From the NCBI RefSeq assembly GCF_001039355.2, contig NW_019774180.1, positions 147,382 through 211,381 of the forward strand: a stretch of 64,000 nucleotides of DNA, in the 5' to 3' direction. Source of the stretch: Lingula anatina. Its lineage: Eukaryota; Brachiopoda; Lingulata; Lingulida; Lingulidae. Made by a program: the position numbers and the translations under genes. Under the pieces are notes generated by a model. It made no database searches and was not told the origin of the DNA. It saw nothing but the letters and a program-made list of their open reading frames with translations. Numbering within the stretch: position 1 is the stretch's first letter; the number at the start of each line of letters is the position of its first letter. This document shows positions 35,242-46,821 of this stretch, one piece after another.

Positions 35242-36834
35242 TCATCCAATAAAGAAATGAACACCATCCCCTTTAGTTCTAGTTATGTTATCAGCGCCTT
35301 CGGCCAAGTTTGACAAACTTGTACCTGATGAAGGGGATGCCATGGTCTTCATTTCTGTGTCTAACATTTCAGTCGTTGTTTTGTGATTACGTGTTTCCTG
35401 ATTGTTGCAGTTTTCGACAGGTTCGTGGTGTTCGCTCGTTTGTCTGCCGTCTGTGTGATTGTCAAGCAAACTAATAGTAACAGCTTTCTTCATTTTTTCG
35501 TTGCCTGATGAAGTTGTAGACGATGAGTCAGATCGGTTGATGGTAGAACTTGCTGAAAATGACCGAACCTTCAAACAATTCTGTTTTGTATCAACTCCTT
35601 GTAAAGCCTCTCTGTCTTTGGTTTCTTTAAAGCTAATGACACTTTTATTCCTTTGGTTATCTCTAAAATGCGATCGATCTTTCATGCACTTCCATTTTTT
35701 CCATAATCTCCGTAACTCCTTTTGAATCACTCTATTCCTGAAAACGTACACTATGGGATTGAGTGCACACGACGTAAAAGCCAGCCAAATGGACAAAACT
35801 TCCACCAAAGAAGGTATACTTGAGGGGTCCGACATAGTCGACTCGAGGACAATAATTATGAAATATGGTACCCAGCATATACAAAATGTCGACATCACGA
35901 TCATGCCAGTTTTTGCTGCTTTACGATCATCTTTGTGAAAGAGCGAAATACTGCGGCTTAGAATGCTGCTTCGCCGTCGAAGCCCGTTGTTGCCAGCAAC
36001 ACCCTGAGCGCTCCCCCTCCTCGATCCCTCCCGGGGTAAGAGATCGTCGCTACTGAGCTCGGGTTGAACGCTATTTCGCCTTGCCCGCGCGCTCGTTTTC
36101 TGAGCTGCTCGAAATACAGTGATGTAAACCCATAATGTTATTAGAAAAGGAATGATAAAACATAATACTGATAAAAATATTGTGTAAAATTTGTCCTTTA
36201 AGACTTGTGTTCGCCACTTGACAGTGCAGAGACATTTGTGCTTTTGGAATTCGATGTAGTTCCATCCGAACAGTGGTGGGATTGCAAATAAGCTAGCCAG
36301 AATCCATACCGCGCAGATCATGAGATTGGCACGCAGTGTCGTGAACCTCATAGAATAATGCAGCGGTGAAGTAATAGCTGAGTATCTGTCCACCGATATG
36401 AGCAACAGAGTAAGAATACACGCGGCGAAAAGCAGCGTGTTCGACACCCCCGTGACCTGGCACCAGAGGTTGCCAAAAACCCATTCCTGGGTCCACGCTG
36501 ATGTCAATGCAAACGGCATTACGAGAAGTCCCATCAGAAAGTCACCCGCAGCCAGATTCAATATAAACCGATTCGATATAGTCAACAATGCCGACCGGCG
36601 CTTGTAAAATACTGCAAACACTAAAAGGTTGCTGCAGATTGTGACTAGAAAAACCACTGACATTAATGTTACTGTTATGGCTATTTTCACGGGGTCATCT
36701 TCGACACCACCGATCACTGCCATTTTCCCATTGTAGTCTGCTGCCACTATATTTTTAGAGAGGTTTGTCTCCAGTCCACTCACTATGGAAAGATTGCTTG
36801 CATGAGCAGCTGGCATGTTGTAAGTGTCAAACAT
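35242..36834 (-). CDS. Class A (rhodopsin-like) GPCR, GPR161-like orphan
   Basis: A single 530-codon ORF encodes a seven-helix receptor. Visible marks are N-glycosylation sites N14 and N24, N69 in TM1, D98 in TM2, C125 at the top of TM3 paired with C201 or C203 in ECL2, D149-R150-Y151 at the end of TM3, W177 in TM4, P229 in TM5, CWVP (320-323) in TM6, N359-P360-x-x-Y363 in TM7 and a juxtamembrane C383. ICL3 (about 243-305) is long and basic, with RRNS, SRRGS and RRRSS sites of PKA type. The C-tail is about 150 residues and Ser/Thr-rich. WVFGNLWC, the PPLFGW..(I/V)EF block and the ICL3 start resemble vertebrate GPR161, a ciliary receptor acting on Hedgehog signalling through cAMP; GPR21/52/101-type receptors are alternatives. 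An in-frame TAA at 36877-36879 with no ATG before 36834 supports this start. The ligand is unknown. Confidence 0.93.
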   Translation of the reverse strand: MFDTYNMPAAHASNLSIVSGLETNLSKNIVAADYNGKMAVIGGVEDDPVKIAITVTLMSVVFLVTICSNLLVFAVFYKRRSALLTISNRFILNLAAGDFLMGLLVMPFALTSAWTQEWVFGNLWCQVTGVSNTLLFAACILTLLLISVDRYSAITSPLHYSMRFTTLRANLMICAVWILASLFAIPPLFGWNYIEFQKHKCLCTVKWRTQVLKDKFYTIFLSVLCFIIPFLITLWVYITVFRAAQKTSARARRNSVQPELSSDDLLPREGSRRGSAQGVAGNNGLRRRSSILSRSISLFHKDDRKAAKTGMIVMSTFCICWVPYFIIIVLESTMSDPSSIPSLVEVLSIWLAFTSCALNPIVYVFRNRVIQKELRRLWKKWKCMKDRSHFRDNQRNKSVISFKETKDREALQGVDTKQNCLKVRSFSASSTINRSDSSSTTSSGNEKMKKAVTISLLDNHTDGRQTSEHHEPVENCNNQETRNHKTTTEMLDTEMKTMASPSSGTSLSNLAEGADNITRTKGDGVHFFIG

Positions 36835-37139
36835 TTGTCCAGCTACCTCACGATTTTCTTCAGAAACATGAATATTTTAACACGCACCTAGTCCTTTTAA
36901 ACATGTCCAGAGACTGTTCCGAGAATTGATTTTGTCAGCCTTTTCTTAGAATGTTCGATTATTGAGTACAACAAAAAGAAACCCTTGGCAAGCGCCACAT
37001 CCATGGTTAGTAGCGTAGTTGTCAAAACTTCAGATCGAATTCCCTAAATCTCTTGAAAAATCTCTTCCGTCCGCTGAAGACAATTTCTAGGAATGCTCCA
37101 AAGCTTTCACTGCGCTTCCAATAATAACAATAATGAATG

Positions 37140-37440
37140 AACAGAATGGATTATGCATCCCACGTTGATGTTGCTCACTCGCTTTCATCGGCCGTTCTGA
37201 TTCATCATGTTATATCGGCGAAGCGTGGATTGAAGCGAGCGAAATCAATTTACCGAAACCTGCTGAGTATGGTGATGGACCGTGCGGGCCATTCGAAGCC
37301 AGATCGTAACGTTTGTGATGCCTTCGCCGCGGACTTGATGAACCAACGGGATCCGCACCCAGCCTCTGGTCGTTAACAGGTTCGGCACAGCTACCTGGTG
37401 TGGGGGTGAAGCTGGAAATAGACAGGCAAGAGATTGTAAC
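37140..37440 (-). promoter_or_regulatory. CpG-rich segment upstream of the GPCR, possible promoter
   Basis: This 300-bp stretch, about 0.3-0.6 kb upstream of the GPCR start codon, has many more CpG dinucleotides than its surroundings (for example TCGGCGAAGCG, TTCGCCGCGG). Short open frames on both strands here are by-products of this composition. No TATA or initiator motif was identified; promoter function is an inference. Confidence 0.3.
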
Positions 37441-37870
37441 ACACGCCTTACGTAAAACCAGATATAATTTACCTTTTAACTAATTAAATCAAACACGTGG
37501 TTAATTTATATCCGTTGATAAGCGCTTGGTTTTTATATACGGTTCCTGTCATTAATCAGTTACACTCACTGATATCTTACTACTTAATCATAGCTCAGTT
37601 TTGTAGATATGCTTTCTCTTGATTAATGACCTTCTTATAGAACGCATGACTGTTTTGCTTCATGGCATCACTGCTTATGTTCAGTTGCCTCATTAAGCTA
37701 TATACCTGCATTAAAATGAATCAGCTGGTGAAGGTAGATAATGAATATATGTTTCACACTAATATACCAGCGTGTCTGTGAAAGTCTTTTCCAATGTAAA
37801 ATGAGTTAGGGCACAGATAAAAAGATGTGATAAAAACTTGGGACCTATACATGGTCATGCACATCATATA

Positions 37871-38043
37871 CAGGTGTGGCAGGAATGGCAGTCCTAGGAA
37901 TGGAAGTCCGGGGTTCCGATATGTTTAGTACAGGTTAGGGTAAGTCGGAGTGTTGGGGTTAGTATGTGGGACGAATGTCACCTGTACAAAGTGTTGGGGA
38001 ACGGACTATGGTTTCTAGCAGACTACCATTCCTGTCACACCGG
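37871..38043. mobile_element. MITE-like element with ~22-bp terminal inverted repeats
   Basis: The left end (CAGGTGTGGCAGGAATGGCA, then GT) and the right end, read as reverse complement (CCGGTGTGACAGGAATGGTA, then GT), match at 18 of 22 positions. Inner parts also pair partly (AGTCCGGGGTTCC against GGGGAACGGACT), so the 173-bp element folds back. It has no ORF. I see no certain target-site duplication. Confidence 0.65.
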
Positions 38044-41000
38044 CTACACAGATCATCACAGCATCGTCTGCCTGTAACCTTGTACATAGCACAGCCGTGG
38101 GCACTGCGTACTGAATGACATGATAATGATTTATAATCAACTGAAAGTTTTCATAATCATGGGAAACAATTAAACATCCTGGTATCCTCCATACAGCAAA
38201 ATTTTATAGGTGGCGATTTGTGGGGGAGCAAACTTTATAGATAATCGGGGACGGTTTTAGAAACTCTGAAATATTAAATCTAAAGTGCTATAACGCAAAA
38301 TATCAATCAAATAACTAAAAGCTGAAATATAATACCGCTAAGTCTGGGAAAACTAGGGCATGCTTTATCAACTCGATTAATAACAAAATAATTACGTCGG
38401 CGCGCACTGAAAAGTACGAGCGCAATGCGTGATCAAAATCATATCAACGAAAAGCTGATCAGATTGAAAGTAAACATAAATTCTTATTACACTGTGGGTT
38501 TTGCATTGATGACAAAATATGGTCGAACAGCTCCAGATATAGAAAGCAAATACATTCTGGCAGAGAGACAAAACTGTAGTCGTTGGAGTCTCAGCTGAGA
38601 AAAATTTATCTTACCTTGGCAACCGACGCATGCCTCCAGCAACAATAATAGCCAATTACCTTCGTTTTCAATCCGTACAGAAATTACGTCATAGGAGTCT
38701 TTGTAGTGAATAGGTAAACTGGGCGACCTTTACCGTTAACTGACATTTTAACTATTGTCTCCAAGTCCGATTATTATAAGTTCTACCAAATATTTTCACA
38801 GATACCTATAAATCCAGTAGAATGTGGGAGTACTTAAACCTGTTTTTTAGGCTACATGGAAAGTAAAGGTTATTCATACTTAAAGTGAGCCCGTCTCACA
38901 GGCCTAATGTAATTTACATTTTCCTCTTATCTAAATCCCTTAATTGCTGCGCCTGTTCTTTTATCTTATTACTTTGAAAAGCCTCCCTTTTTGCCTGATT
39001 ACGGCTACAAGTGATACATCTGATTTTTTGTCAAACAGGAGCATAAATTTCATGTATATAACTGAAATAAAAAGACCAAAGCTGAATACGCCAAGGAATC
39101 TATTCTTTTCACTGATCCGGTTATCAGTATGTGTGATCTAGAAAGACAGATATGAAAGACTTTCGACGATATTAAGACACCCAATCTACGAAGATCAAGA
39201 TATCGGATTTCCATCTGAAGTAAAATTTGCACAAAACCCGTTGAATCAAAAAGACAGATCTGTACGAAGTGACCGGGCAAAGTCGACTACCAGCTAGGAA
39301 GAACACGACAACCTCAGGTGTTTTGAGAAAATGAACACCATTATGGCCCACTCAGCTAATGTACATTACGATTACGAGGGATTTTAGTCTTCTGTGGCGT
39401 ATCAAACTTCCTTTTAAGTGTAATCCAGAGCTCAGTGCTCTCAAGTAGGCAGTCTTATTATTAAAACTTTTTTAAGACAACTCACTGTAAGTATGACAGG
39501 CGCGTTTAATGTATTTGATGAGATAATGCTATAAGTGAATCCTTCGTGTGTGGATTATAGAACTTAAGGTAGCTGTTACACCTTCCTTTAGCTCATATTG
39601 TGACATATCTATGCATACGCACGCACATACACACACACACACAACACACACATTCAATCGGGATTAGTTTTAAATTTCGAAGGAAGGACGCCTATGGACG
39701 GTTCACAGCTTATTACGGCATGGCAGTTGTAGCAGCACACAAACCAGAGCAGAAACTCATTTTATTCAATAATATAAAACCTACGAGGGTTTTAGCTGAT
39801 TCACGTATATCCCGTGAACAGTATACCTTTGGTCGTACCTTGGGCAGGATTAGAGTAATACTTGCGTGTCTGCATCGAGTACTACAGAAAGTGCACATTA
39901 CTAAATATCTTTCAATACACAAAGGACCTGCATTCTTTTTCGCCCTTGAAAAAGAAAAGCTCAACGTTGGTTTTATGCAGGCTAGGGTTTTGTATTACAA
40001 AATTCTATAGGATTCGCGCGACCTTGCTGCTAAAAGAAAACAAGGAACAAAGATGGTTACAAGATGAAAACAAAAATCCCGATTTTCATTATCAAAATTG
40101 TATGTTTTTGTGATTTAATGAAAAGATAAGGGATTGTGAAACAGCTTCTTCATAAGGCATTCAACACTCCTAAAAATCAAAGGTGATATCTTATTGTGAC
40201 CTAAGGGGAATCTGCTTGTATTCTGAAGCTACACACAACACATCAATGGGACTTGTTTTCAGTGAAGCTGGATGACGGCGGTTTTTGTCAGGACATTACG
40301 TTTTTTTTTCACCTGACAGGAATCGCGTAACAAAGAAAACAAATAGGAAGGTGATTGAATCATCTTGTATAGGAACATCCTATATAAATGTAAGGGCTTT
40401 GAACATCCCTGCCTTGCATAATGAATCGACAATATATCCTGCATTGAATTGTAGTTGTCTTTTACTTGTTTGTAGACATAGATATATACAAACCTTGCTT
40501 CAAGTATACATAAACAGTTCCAAAACATCCTCAAGTTTCGACTAATTATCACATAAAAGTCCCACAAATGTATCAAAAACAAAGGTCCCATTTTGTGTCT
40601 ACCATGGTGGGCATTTTCTGTGACCGCTTTCTCCTACTGTATAATGGTGACTTTTACTATTAATATGGAAGAATTTGACAACAAACATAGGGCATTACGT
40701 AATTGAAAACATATTCAAATTTAGAAAATGGCGTTATTTTCTGTTGGTGAGGTTTTCGGATCATGTCGCCACTTCACAAATGTATTAACTCAGATTGTTC
40801 AGCTGCTAGAATTCAAACGACTCACTCACGCTGCCTCAGCCGAATTTAATATTGATAAGTCACATACTTCTAGCGATTTACGTCATTTTTCTATTTCAAA
40901 AATAAAGCCATTTATTTATTTTCACCAGATCTTTGTTTTCTTTTTGTGGGCTATTCACATATTGTCTAAAGATTTAAACGGTGCGTTGAATCCGGTGAAA

Positions 41001-41305
41001 CTGGCATGTTTCTTCGAATATAAAAGGCTAAGAGTTCATCTATTAGGGTCAGTGAACCCTCGGCGTTTATACAGTTGTTGAAATTAAGTTACTGCCTCTT
41101 TTCACGAGCAAAGCCCACCTGTAGGCTAGATACATTAAAATCGAAGTTTTTATGGCGCAATTTACTGCAAACGGCAGGGGAAAAGACCAAGGTCGGCTAT
41201 CTGAAATTTATGGATACAAGCCTAAGCTGTGTCTCGTTTGCCTACAAGTTATTGCTGATCGTTCTAATAGTCCCTAAAAGAATTCACTTTCCTATCTTAC
41301 GATAG

Positions 41306-41461
41306 ATCCCCAGTACCCTCTACCAGGGCCACAGATTGATTTTTCACTAGATATTAACAGATATGTCTCTGGTTAAATAGATGGCTAATCTCTGCACTGC
41401 CTAAGCAAAAAATGCCCACATAATAATAACTGCGGCCCTGGTAGAGGGTATATCCCCAGTA
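41306..41461. mobile_element. Small TIR element with flanking direct repeats
   Basis: A perfect 17-bp inverted repeat (TACCCTCTACCAGGGCC at 41314-41330; its reverse complement at 41434-41450) encloses 103 bp of AT-rich sequence. The direct repeat ATCCCCAGTA occurs at 41306-41315 and 41452-41461. This looks like a target-site duplication of 8-10 bp, a size seen for hAT- and Mutator-type elements. No coding capacity. Confidence 0.75.
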
Positions 41462-43168
41462 TGTCTTCAGTTCCCATGACTAGTATAGTATGACTCGAGA
41501 TGCAAGAATATGATTTATACACTGTCAGAAACCATAGTCAGCTCCAGTAATAGTGACTAATGCCGTGAAACCCTATTAAAAAGGGTGCGACGTAGGGATA
41601 GCCCTTATCTGACATGTTTTGCCAAGGTGCTACACAAAGAATGTGAAAATAATTAGACAGAAGTTAAATAAGCGTTTAAACCTACCTAGCCAAGTTAGAC
41701 GGTGAAGGTCATATTTTCTCTAATGCTGCATGACATGGAAAATCCCTCTTAGGTGATCATATCCTTAATTATGACACGTAATATTTTATAGCCTACCCAA
41801 GGTCGAAAAGACGATTAAGGATTGCACTTTAATGACAAGAAGCCAAATCATAAATTTGTTAGCGTACTTGCCGTTCCTGGCTGAAGACCACCCGAAGCAG
41901 AATTGTGGTGCTAAACAGCTTGAACATTCATCTACAACAAGAAATCCTTGCAACGCTTCTCCGTCAATACTCTAATAATTATTCAGTTTGTTTAAATCAT
42001 CCACAGAACATGTGCATGGAAAACTTGCCTTCCTTCTACTGTTTTCCTAGGGCTTCCGATGAGCTTTACAAAATATCCGTGATTCAACAAGACGAAGGGA
42101 ACAAATAAATTGTCCTCTCATCTATATGTCTTTGGTCGGCTTGCCCTTTGTTAGAGGAGCACCAACTTCCTTGCCTTTGTATTCAAAGTGGCTCTGCGCC
42201 ACTACAGTATGCAATACTTGACTGCGCGCCCTGCGGCGGTTGGGAAATGACAGGGCTTTACTTAGCGATACCCATTTATAAATAGCAACCCAAGCGGTGA
42301 AATCCGACACTTAATTAATCGATAGAGCCTAAAAATAGCTGGGGCCTCCGGCCGGCGCGTCGCGTTATACATTTAATATTTTCATCACGACTAACCCAAC
42401 GTGTTTTTTCATTCAATGATATCTCGCTGGTGCATTATCATTATTTCAATGACGGGTAATAAGATTAAATTCCCTTTTTTGACGATGTGGAACTCCACGG
42501 ATGAGCAGTAATGTGGCAACTTGAAAGATCAATAAACAGATAACAGCTTGGAAAAGGCACCGCACATAAACAAAAGCCGGGCGTATGACCTTCTAAATTA
42601 CTGCTTTAGTGAAATTCAACCTTGTCTCGCAAATATAGAAAATATTCATTAATTGCCAGAGCCAATTTCTCTAATAAATATTCTTCAATCTATTATATTG
42701 ACCGCTGAGGCGTTATCTTGCTGGTATTCATATTTAGATCAATATTTCTGTTGTCGTAACAGATGGACTGCAGGCAGCTGCTGCCAAAGTTACAAACGGC
42801 TTTCAAATGTAGTGTAGACTTCATGTCTCACAAAAGCCTTGGGCCACCTGTCCTTGAAGCCACGTTGGGCAAAACTTTTTTGATCTTATACATGTACTGT
42901 ATGCTCATGTGCAGTGCATTATAATTATATTAAATCATACATCCCTCATAGAGTTTTATGAATATAGGCTTAGTGAATTATAATATATAAAATATTGTAC
43001 ATTGCTCAAGTATGTAATAAACGTTGTCTATAAGTTGGAAAAATCATCCCCTCTTTACTTCATATTTTATTTGGTTTGAGTTATTAAAACAACTGCTTGC
43101 ACTTCCTTATCATATCAAAATGAAATATGTATTAGCGAGCGAAATGGTGGCTTCAAACAATATTGGGC

Positions 43169-43338
43169 ATATGCAGTAACAGTGCGCCTTGGTGAGAGTC
43201 AGACAAGTCAGTCATAGGTTTTACATTTTAATTAATTAAAAATGTACTTTGAAATATGAAGTAACAGTGCGCCTTGGTGAGAGTCAGACAAGTCAGTCAT
43301 AGGTTTTACATTTTAATTAATTAAAAATGTACTTTGAA
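43169..43338. repeat. Tandem duplication, two 85-bp units
   Basis: The units 43169-43253 and 43254-43338 are essentially identical; the only difference I see is ATGCAGTAAC against ATGAAGTAAC. Each contains the palindrome TTTTAATTAATTAAAA. Confidence 0.95.
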
Positions 43339-46259
43339 ATTGAATTTGAAACTCTTGCACACCTAGCGATATTATGATAATCGTATAAGGCCGTTGCAAG
43401 TGACGTTATGAGCAACATTTTACCTCGCGAACCGGCAAGAAGAGCCCAGGGGCTGGTTTGGCAAAACCGTTAAACTAACAGCCCCAACACTGGTCTAAAC
43501 CTTTGGGTCCAAATTTTTTTCTACGTCAGCAAAAGAAATCCATAGTAGTCCACTACAGACTACTATATAGTATGTTATACAGTAAGTATTGGTCTGAAAC
43601 ATTAGCCACGCCTCTCCTGCTATACTAGGCGCAGCATTCATTTGGACTACTTCCGATCTATTGTGAAAAATGTTACAGAAATAAACACAGAAATGATTCT
43701 TTATGCATATACATAAATATATCTGCTCAAATGGAAATATTGTCATTTACGGGAGTAAAATTGCCTGCTTAATGTGCATAGTGTAAGATTTTCCCGCAAA
43801 AACTCATCCCATCGAGCTCGATTTTCGCGTAGACGGGTGGCAAGATTTGTCAGGAGCTGGTAAATTTTATTTGTTTATGCAACATTAATTTATAGCATTC
43901 ATCTGTGAAAAAATGATTTAAAAATATTACTTGTCGTCAGAAAAGTAAAAGAAGTACTTAACGTGTGTTTAACATCCTATATTTTGTCACTTAAAAAACA
44001 TTCAATTTTCTCCTCTTCTCCGCTACATGGCATAAACAAGCACATTATAATCACATACCTCGGAAGCCTCAGCTTCGAAATATTTCTCCGATCCCTTCGG
44101 TCATCTGCCATAAATTGTGAAATCTACAGGTGAGTTCTATCATAACTCCTCAATTTATGTCAAATTTTGATGGGTTTGATTTTTTTACTTTAAAAGTGAC
44201 AGTGGTGCTATTAACCTCGCAGAGGTGGGGTGGTCACGGGTGTGAAAAATAAACTACTTCATTCACCTTGTATTGCATGGAAATGACAGATATACCTGAT
44301 ACCCAGTCTTTATAGTATCTCTTCAATCTCGTACGCATGTCACCTGTTTATACAATGGGCTTCAGACAAAACGATGAAACTAGCTGTCACACTGAGCTTA
44401 CAGAAGGAGTGATGAGGATATTGTATGTCAACGACTAACTGCTGTATAACTGACTCCTATCAACTGTCAACGCTCATTTCTATTCACGTGAAAGACAGTG
44501 ACGTTTTTGTTTGGACCGTACTACGCGTCTCCACCACATTTCCCAATATCACAACTGAGACCAAAAAACTCTAACTGGGACACATTTCTTGTAAACGCGT
44601 CTTTCTCTTACTTATTACTTGGTACAACATAAATAACAAGTCTGTGCATTTACTAACCTTTAATGTAGACAATTCTACATTTACTAAGTAATTCAAAATT
44701 CCCGGTCCTAAACCGGGATGACTAAATTTGTGAAGACGGCGTAATTGTTTACCCTGAACTTCAGGATTTTGAAACAAACTAGTTACATTTTGAGTCTGAG
44801 ACTGCTGGCTTGGTTGATTTATTTGTAATATTGGCTTTTAATTTCCGTTCTGTAGCACGTTATTGCTTACGGTTTTTACACTTATCATTTTGACACTTGG
44901 TTTCCTTTTTCACGTCTCTCAAACGCGCTGAAGTATGTGGATAAAACGACCAGTCGTAAAAGGTATAACATTTAACTTAGGTCAAACACCGAAAACCGAA
45001 ACATCCGGAAATAATCAAATTATTGCCGAATCATTAGATCATTTGGGATAAAATCCTAGTCTAAAAAAATCTGATTTCGATCGGTAGAGACCTGCGGCAT
45101 TTCATTTTATTCATTCAGTTAGTCAGTCAGTCATTCATTCGTAATTTCAATATTAACTTTATCTGTGCACAAGTCGGGTTGTTTCTCTGTACTAGCTTGA
45201 TGCTTTACGAAAACCAAAGAGTAAAAAAAAAAAAAAAACATCAGTATCTGATAAATGTACCAAAAAACGTTTAGCAAAGTGCACTGCGTTAATAGACTTC
45301 TATCGTGCATTTTTTTCTTTAGTGAAACCTGACGATAAGACCTTTGAACTAATCAAAAGTAATAATCACCAAACAGCATGAAGCTAAAATCCGTATTTAG
45401 TGCACGAGGACACGTGTCCTGTACTTTGCACCAGAAGCCCTTCTTGGTTGAAGGACCGATTTTGTAACAGCCCGGCCGATTTGGTAACAGATAGAAGAGC
45501 CTCTGACAGAGATTTTGTGCCCTGCATGCCCGCCAACGCCCTTGTGATTTTTTTCATCATCATCAGCATCTTGCGCGCGAAGTCCTCCATTAAAATCAAT
45601 CATTTTGACTTAAAAAAATGTGATTGGGGCATCTCACGCTACAAAAATTGGCTTATCCATCAATTTTCTCGCAAGCATGCAGACCACAAAAGTCGTAAAG
45701 TGGCCTTATTTCAGCCAGGGTTATTCTCAGGTCTTAGTTTCCGTTGTCACCGATATAGAATGTTATTAAAGAAGGGAATGAGAGAAAAGGCATCGATGGC
45801 CCTGTTGTTTTGAGAACAAGTACGGAATTCTATTAAAAACTTATTTTTTAACCATTAAAAGATGTTTGTTTTAAACACTAGATTTGGAGACCTACGAAGC
45901 AAATAACTAATTTAAATGATACGAGTAGATACCGGTAGGACTAATTACCCAGGAAATTGGCCCACAGATTTATCTTTTTGGGTATGTTAACGACTTTGAT
46001 AACAGTATAAAAGCTTGTTCCAGGAAATTCCTAGAGATGCTACTTTCTCAGACAGAGAAGAGTAGGCCCTATGTAGAGGGAAATCATAGCTTTGGATTTA
46101 TTGGAAAATGTTTCGCATTCGATGGTCTTGCAGTCTGAAGATCACCTACTTCAAGGTATCTTTGCATTCGAGTATTCTTTCAATCCACTAAGCTTAAATA
46201 AGCCTAAATGCAAAGGTCCTGAGTTTTTGTCTTAAATGTAAGCACTTAACTAATTTAAA

Positions 46260-46355
46260 GCTATAAGAACTGAACAAGTATGAAAATCATCGTGTTGTTT
46301 TGTTCATGCTATAAGAACTGATCAAGTATGAAAATCATCGTGTTGTTTTGTTCAT
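46260..46355. repeat. Tandem duplication, two 48-bp units
   Basis: GCTATAAGAACTGAACAAGT and onward repeats after 48 bp with a single A/T change. The second unit begins an inverted repeat (TGATCAAGTA ... TACTTGATCA) that closes just downstream near 46369-46379. Confidence 0.93.
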
Positions 46356-46637
46356 GTCGTACTTGATCATTTTGGAGTCTCCGTCAGTTTATTCAACTTA
46401 AGACAACTAGGTTTTCAGGTGCTCTTATGAAGAATATGCACTTGCAGTGTAGAAAAGAAAAAAAGGGTCTTAAAAATGAGTGGTAAACTGGCATTCCTGT
46501 GACGCCTTAAAACCTGCCACTACATAAAAGCCCTACCAGAGTACATAGAAATAAATTAATATAAAATAAATAATAGGCTAGAGAAACCTAACATAAAACA
46601 AAAATAGAATTATTTCACATAATTACTTTGTCTCATT

Positions 46638-46638
<1 letters not shown>

Positions 46639-46682
<44 letters not shown>
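46639..46682. repeat. T44 homopolymer
   Basis: An uninterrupted poly-T run is followed at once by a perfect inverted repeat. It could be the A-tail of a minus-strand retrocopy, but I see no recognisable body beside it. Confidence 0.95.
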
Positions 46683-46683
<1 letters not shown>

Positions 46684-46713
46684 TATTAAATTTAATGGCA
46701 TTAAATTTAATAC
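46683..46713. repeat. Perfect 14-bp inverted repeat with a GGC loop
   Basis: GTATTAAATTTAAT (46683-46696), GGC, then ATTAAATTTAATAC (46700-46713). It abuts the T44 tract. Confidence 0.95.
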
Positions 46714-46751
46714 ACAAAAGAGAGAACGAACCAAAGATAATTAACTGAAGA

Positions 46752-46821
46752 AGTGTAGGCCCCAACTGGGGTAGGCCTACATGTAGGCCCTAGGATTAGG
46801 CCTACGTGTAGGCCTACTTGT
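46752..46821. repeat. GTAGGCCTAC palindrome cluster
   Basis: Four or five copies of GTAGGCC(T)AC lie within about 65 bp and can pair as a larger foldback around CTAGGAT. Similar TAGGCCTA-rich repeats are common in marine invertebrate DNA, by general recollection. Confidence 0.85.

Noticed and set aside
39600-40010. 136-codon ORF starting in a CACA repeat
   Set aside because: The N-terminus is translated microsatellite (HTHTHTQHTH), and the rest has no recognisable domain.
40728-41305. 117-codon and 76-codon plus-strand ORFs
   Set aside because: No family resemblance; residue make-up looks like translated AT-rich DNA, and the second runs up to the TIR element.
45384-45813. Overlapping ORFs on both strands (up to 137 codons)
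   Set aside because: Mutually antisense frames over the same bases, no recognisable domain, no splice or promoter support. Most likely a compositional effect.
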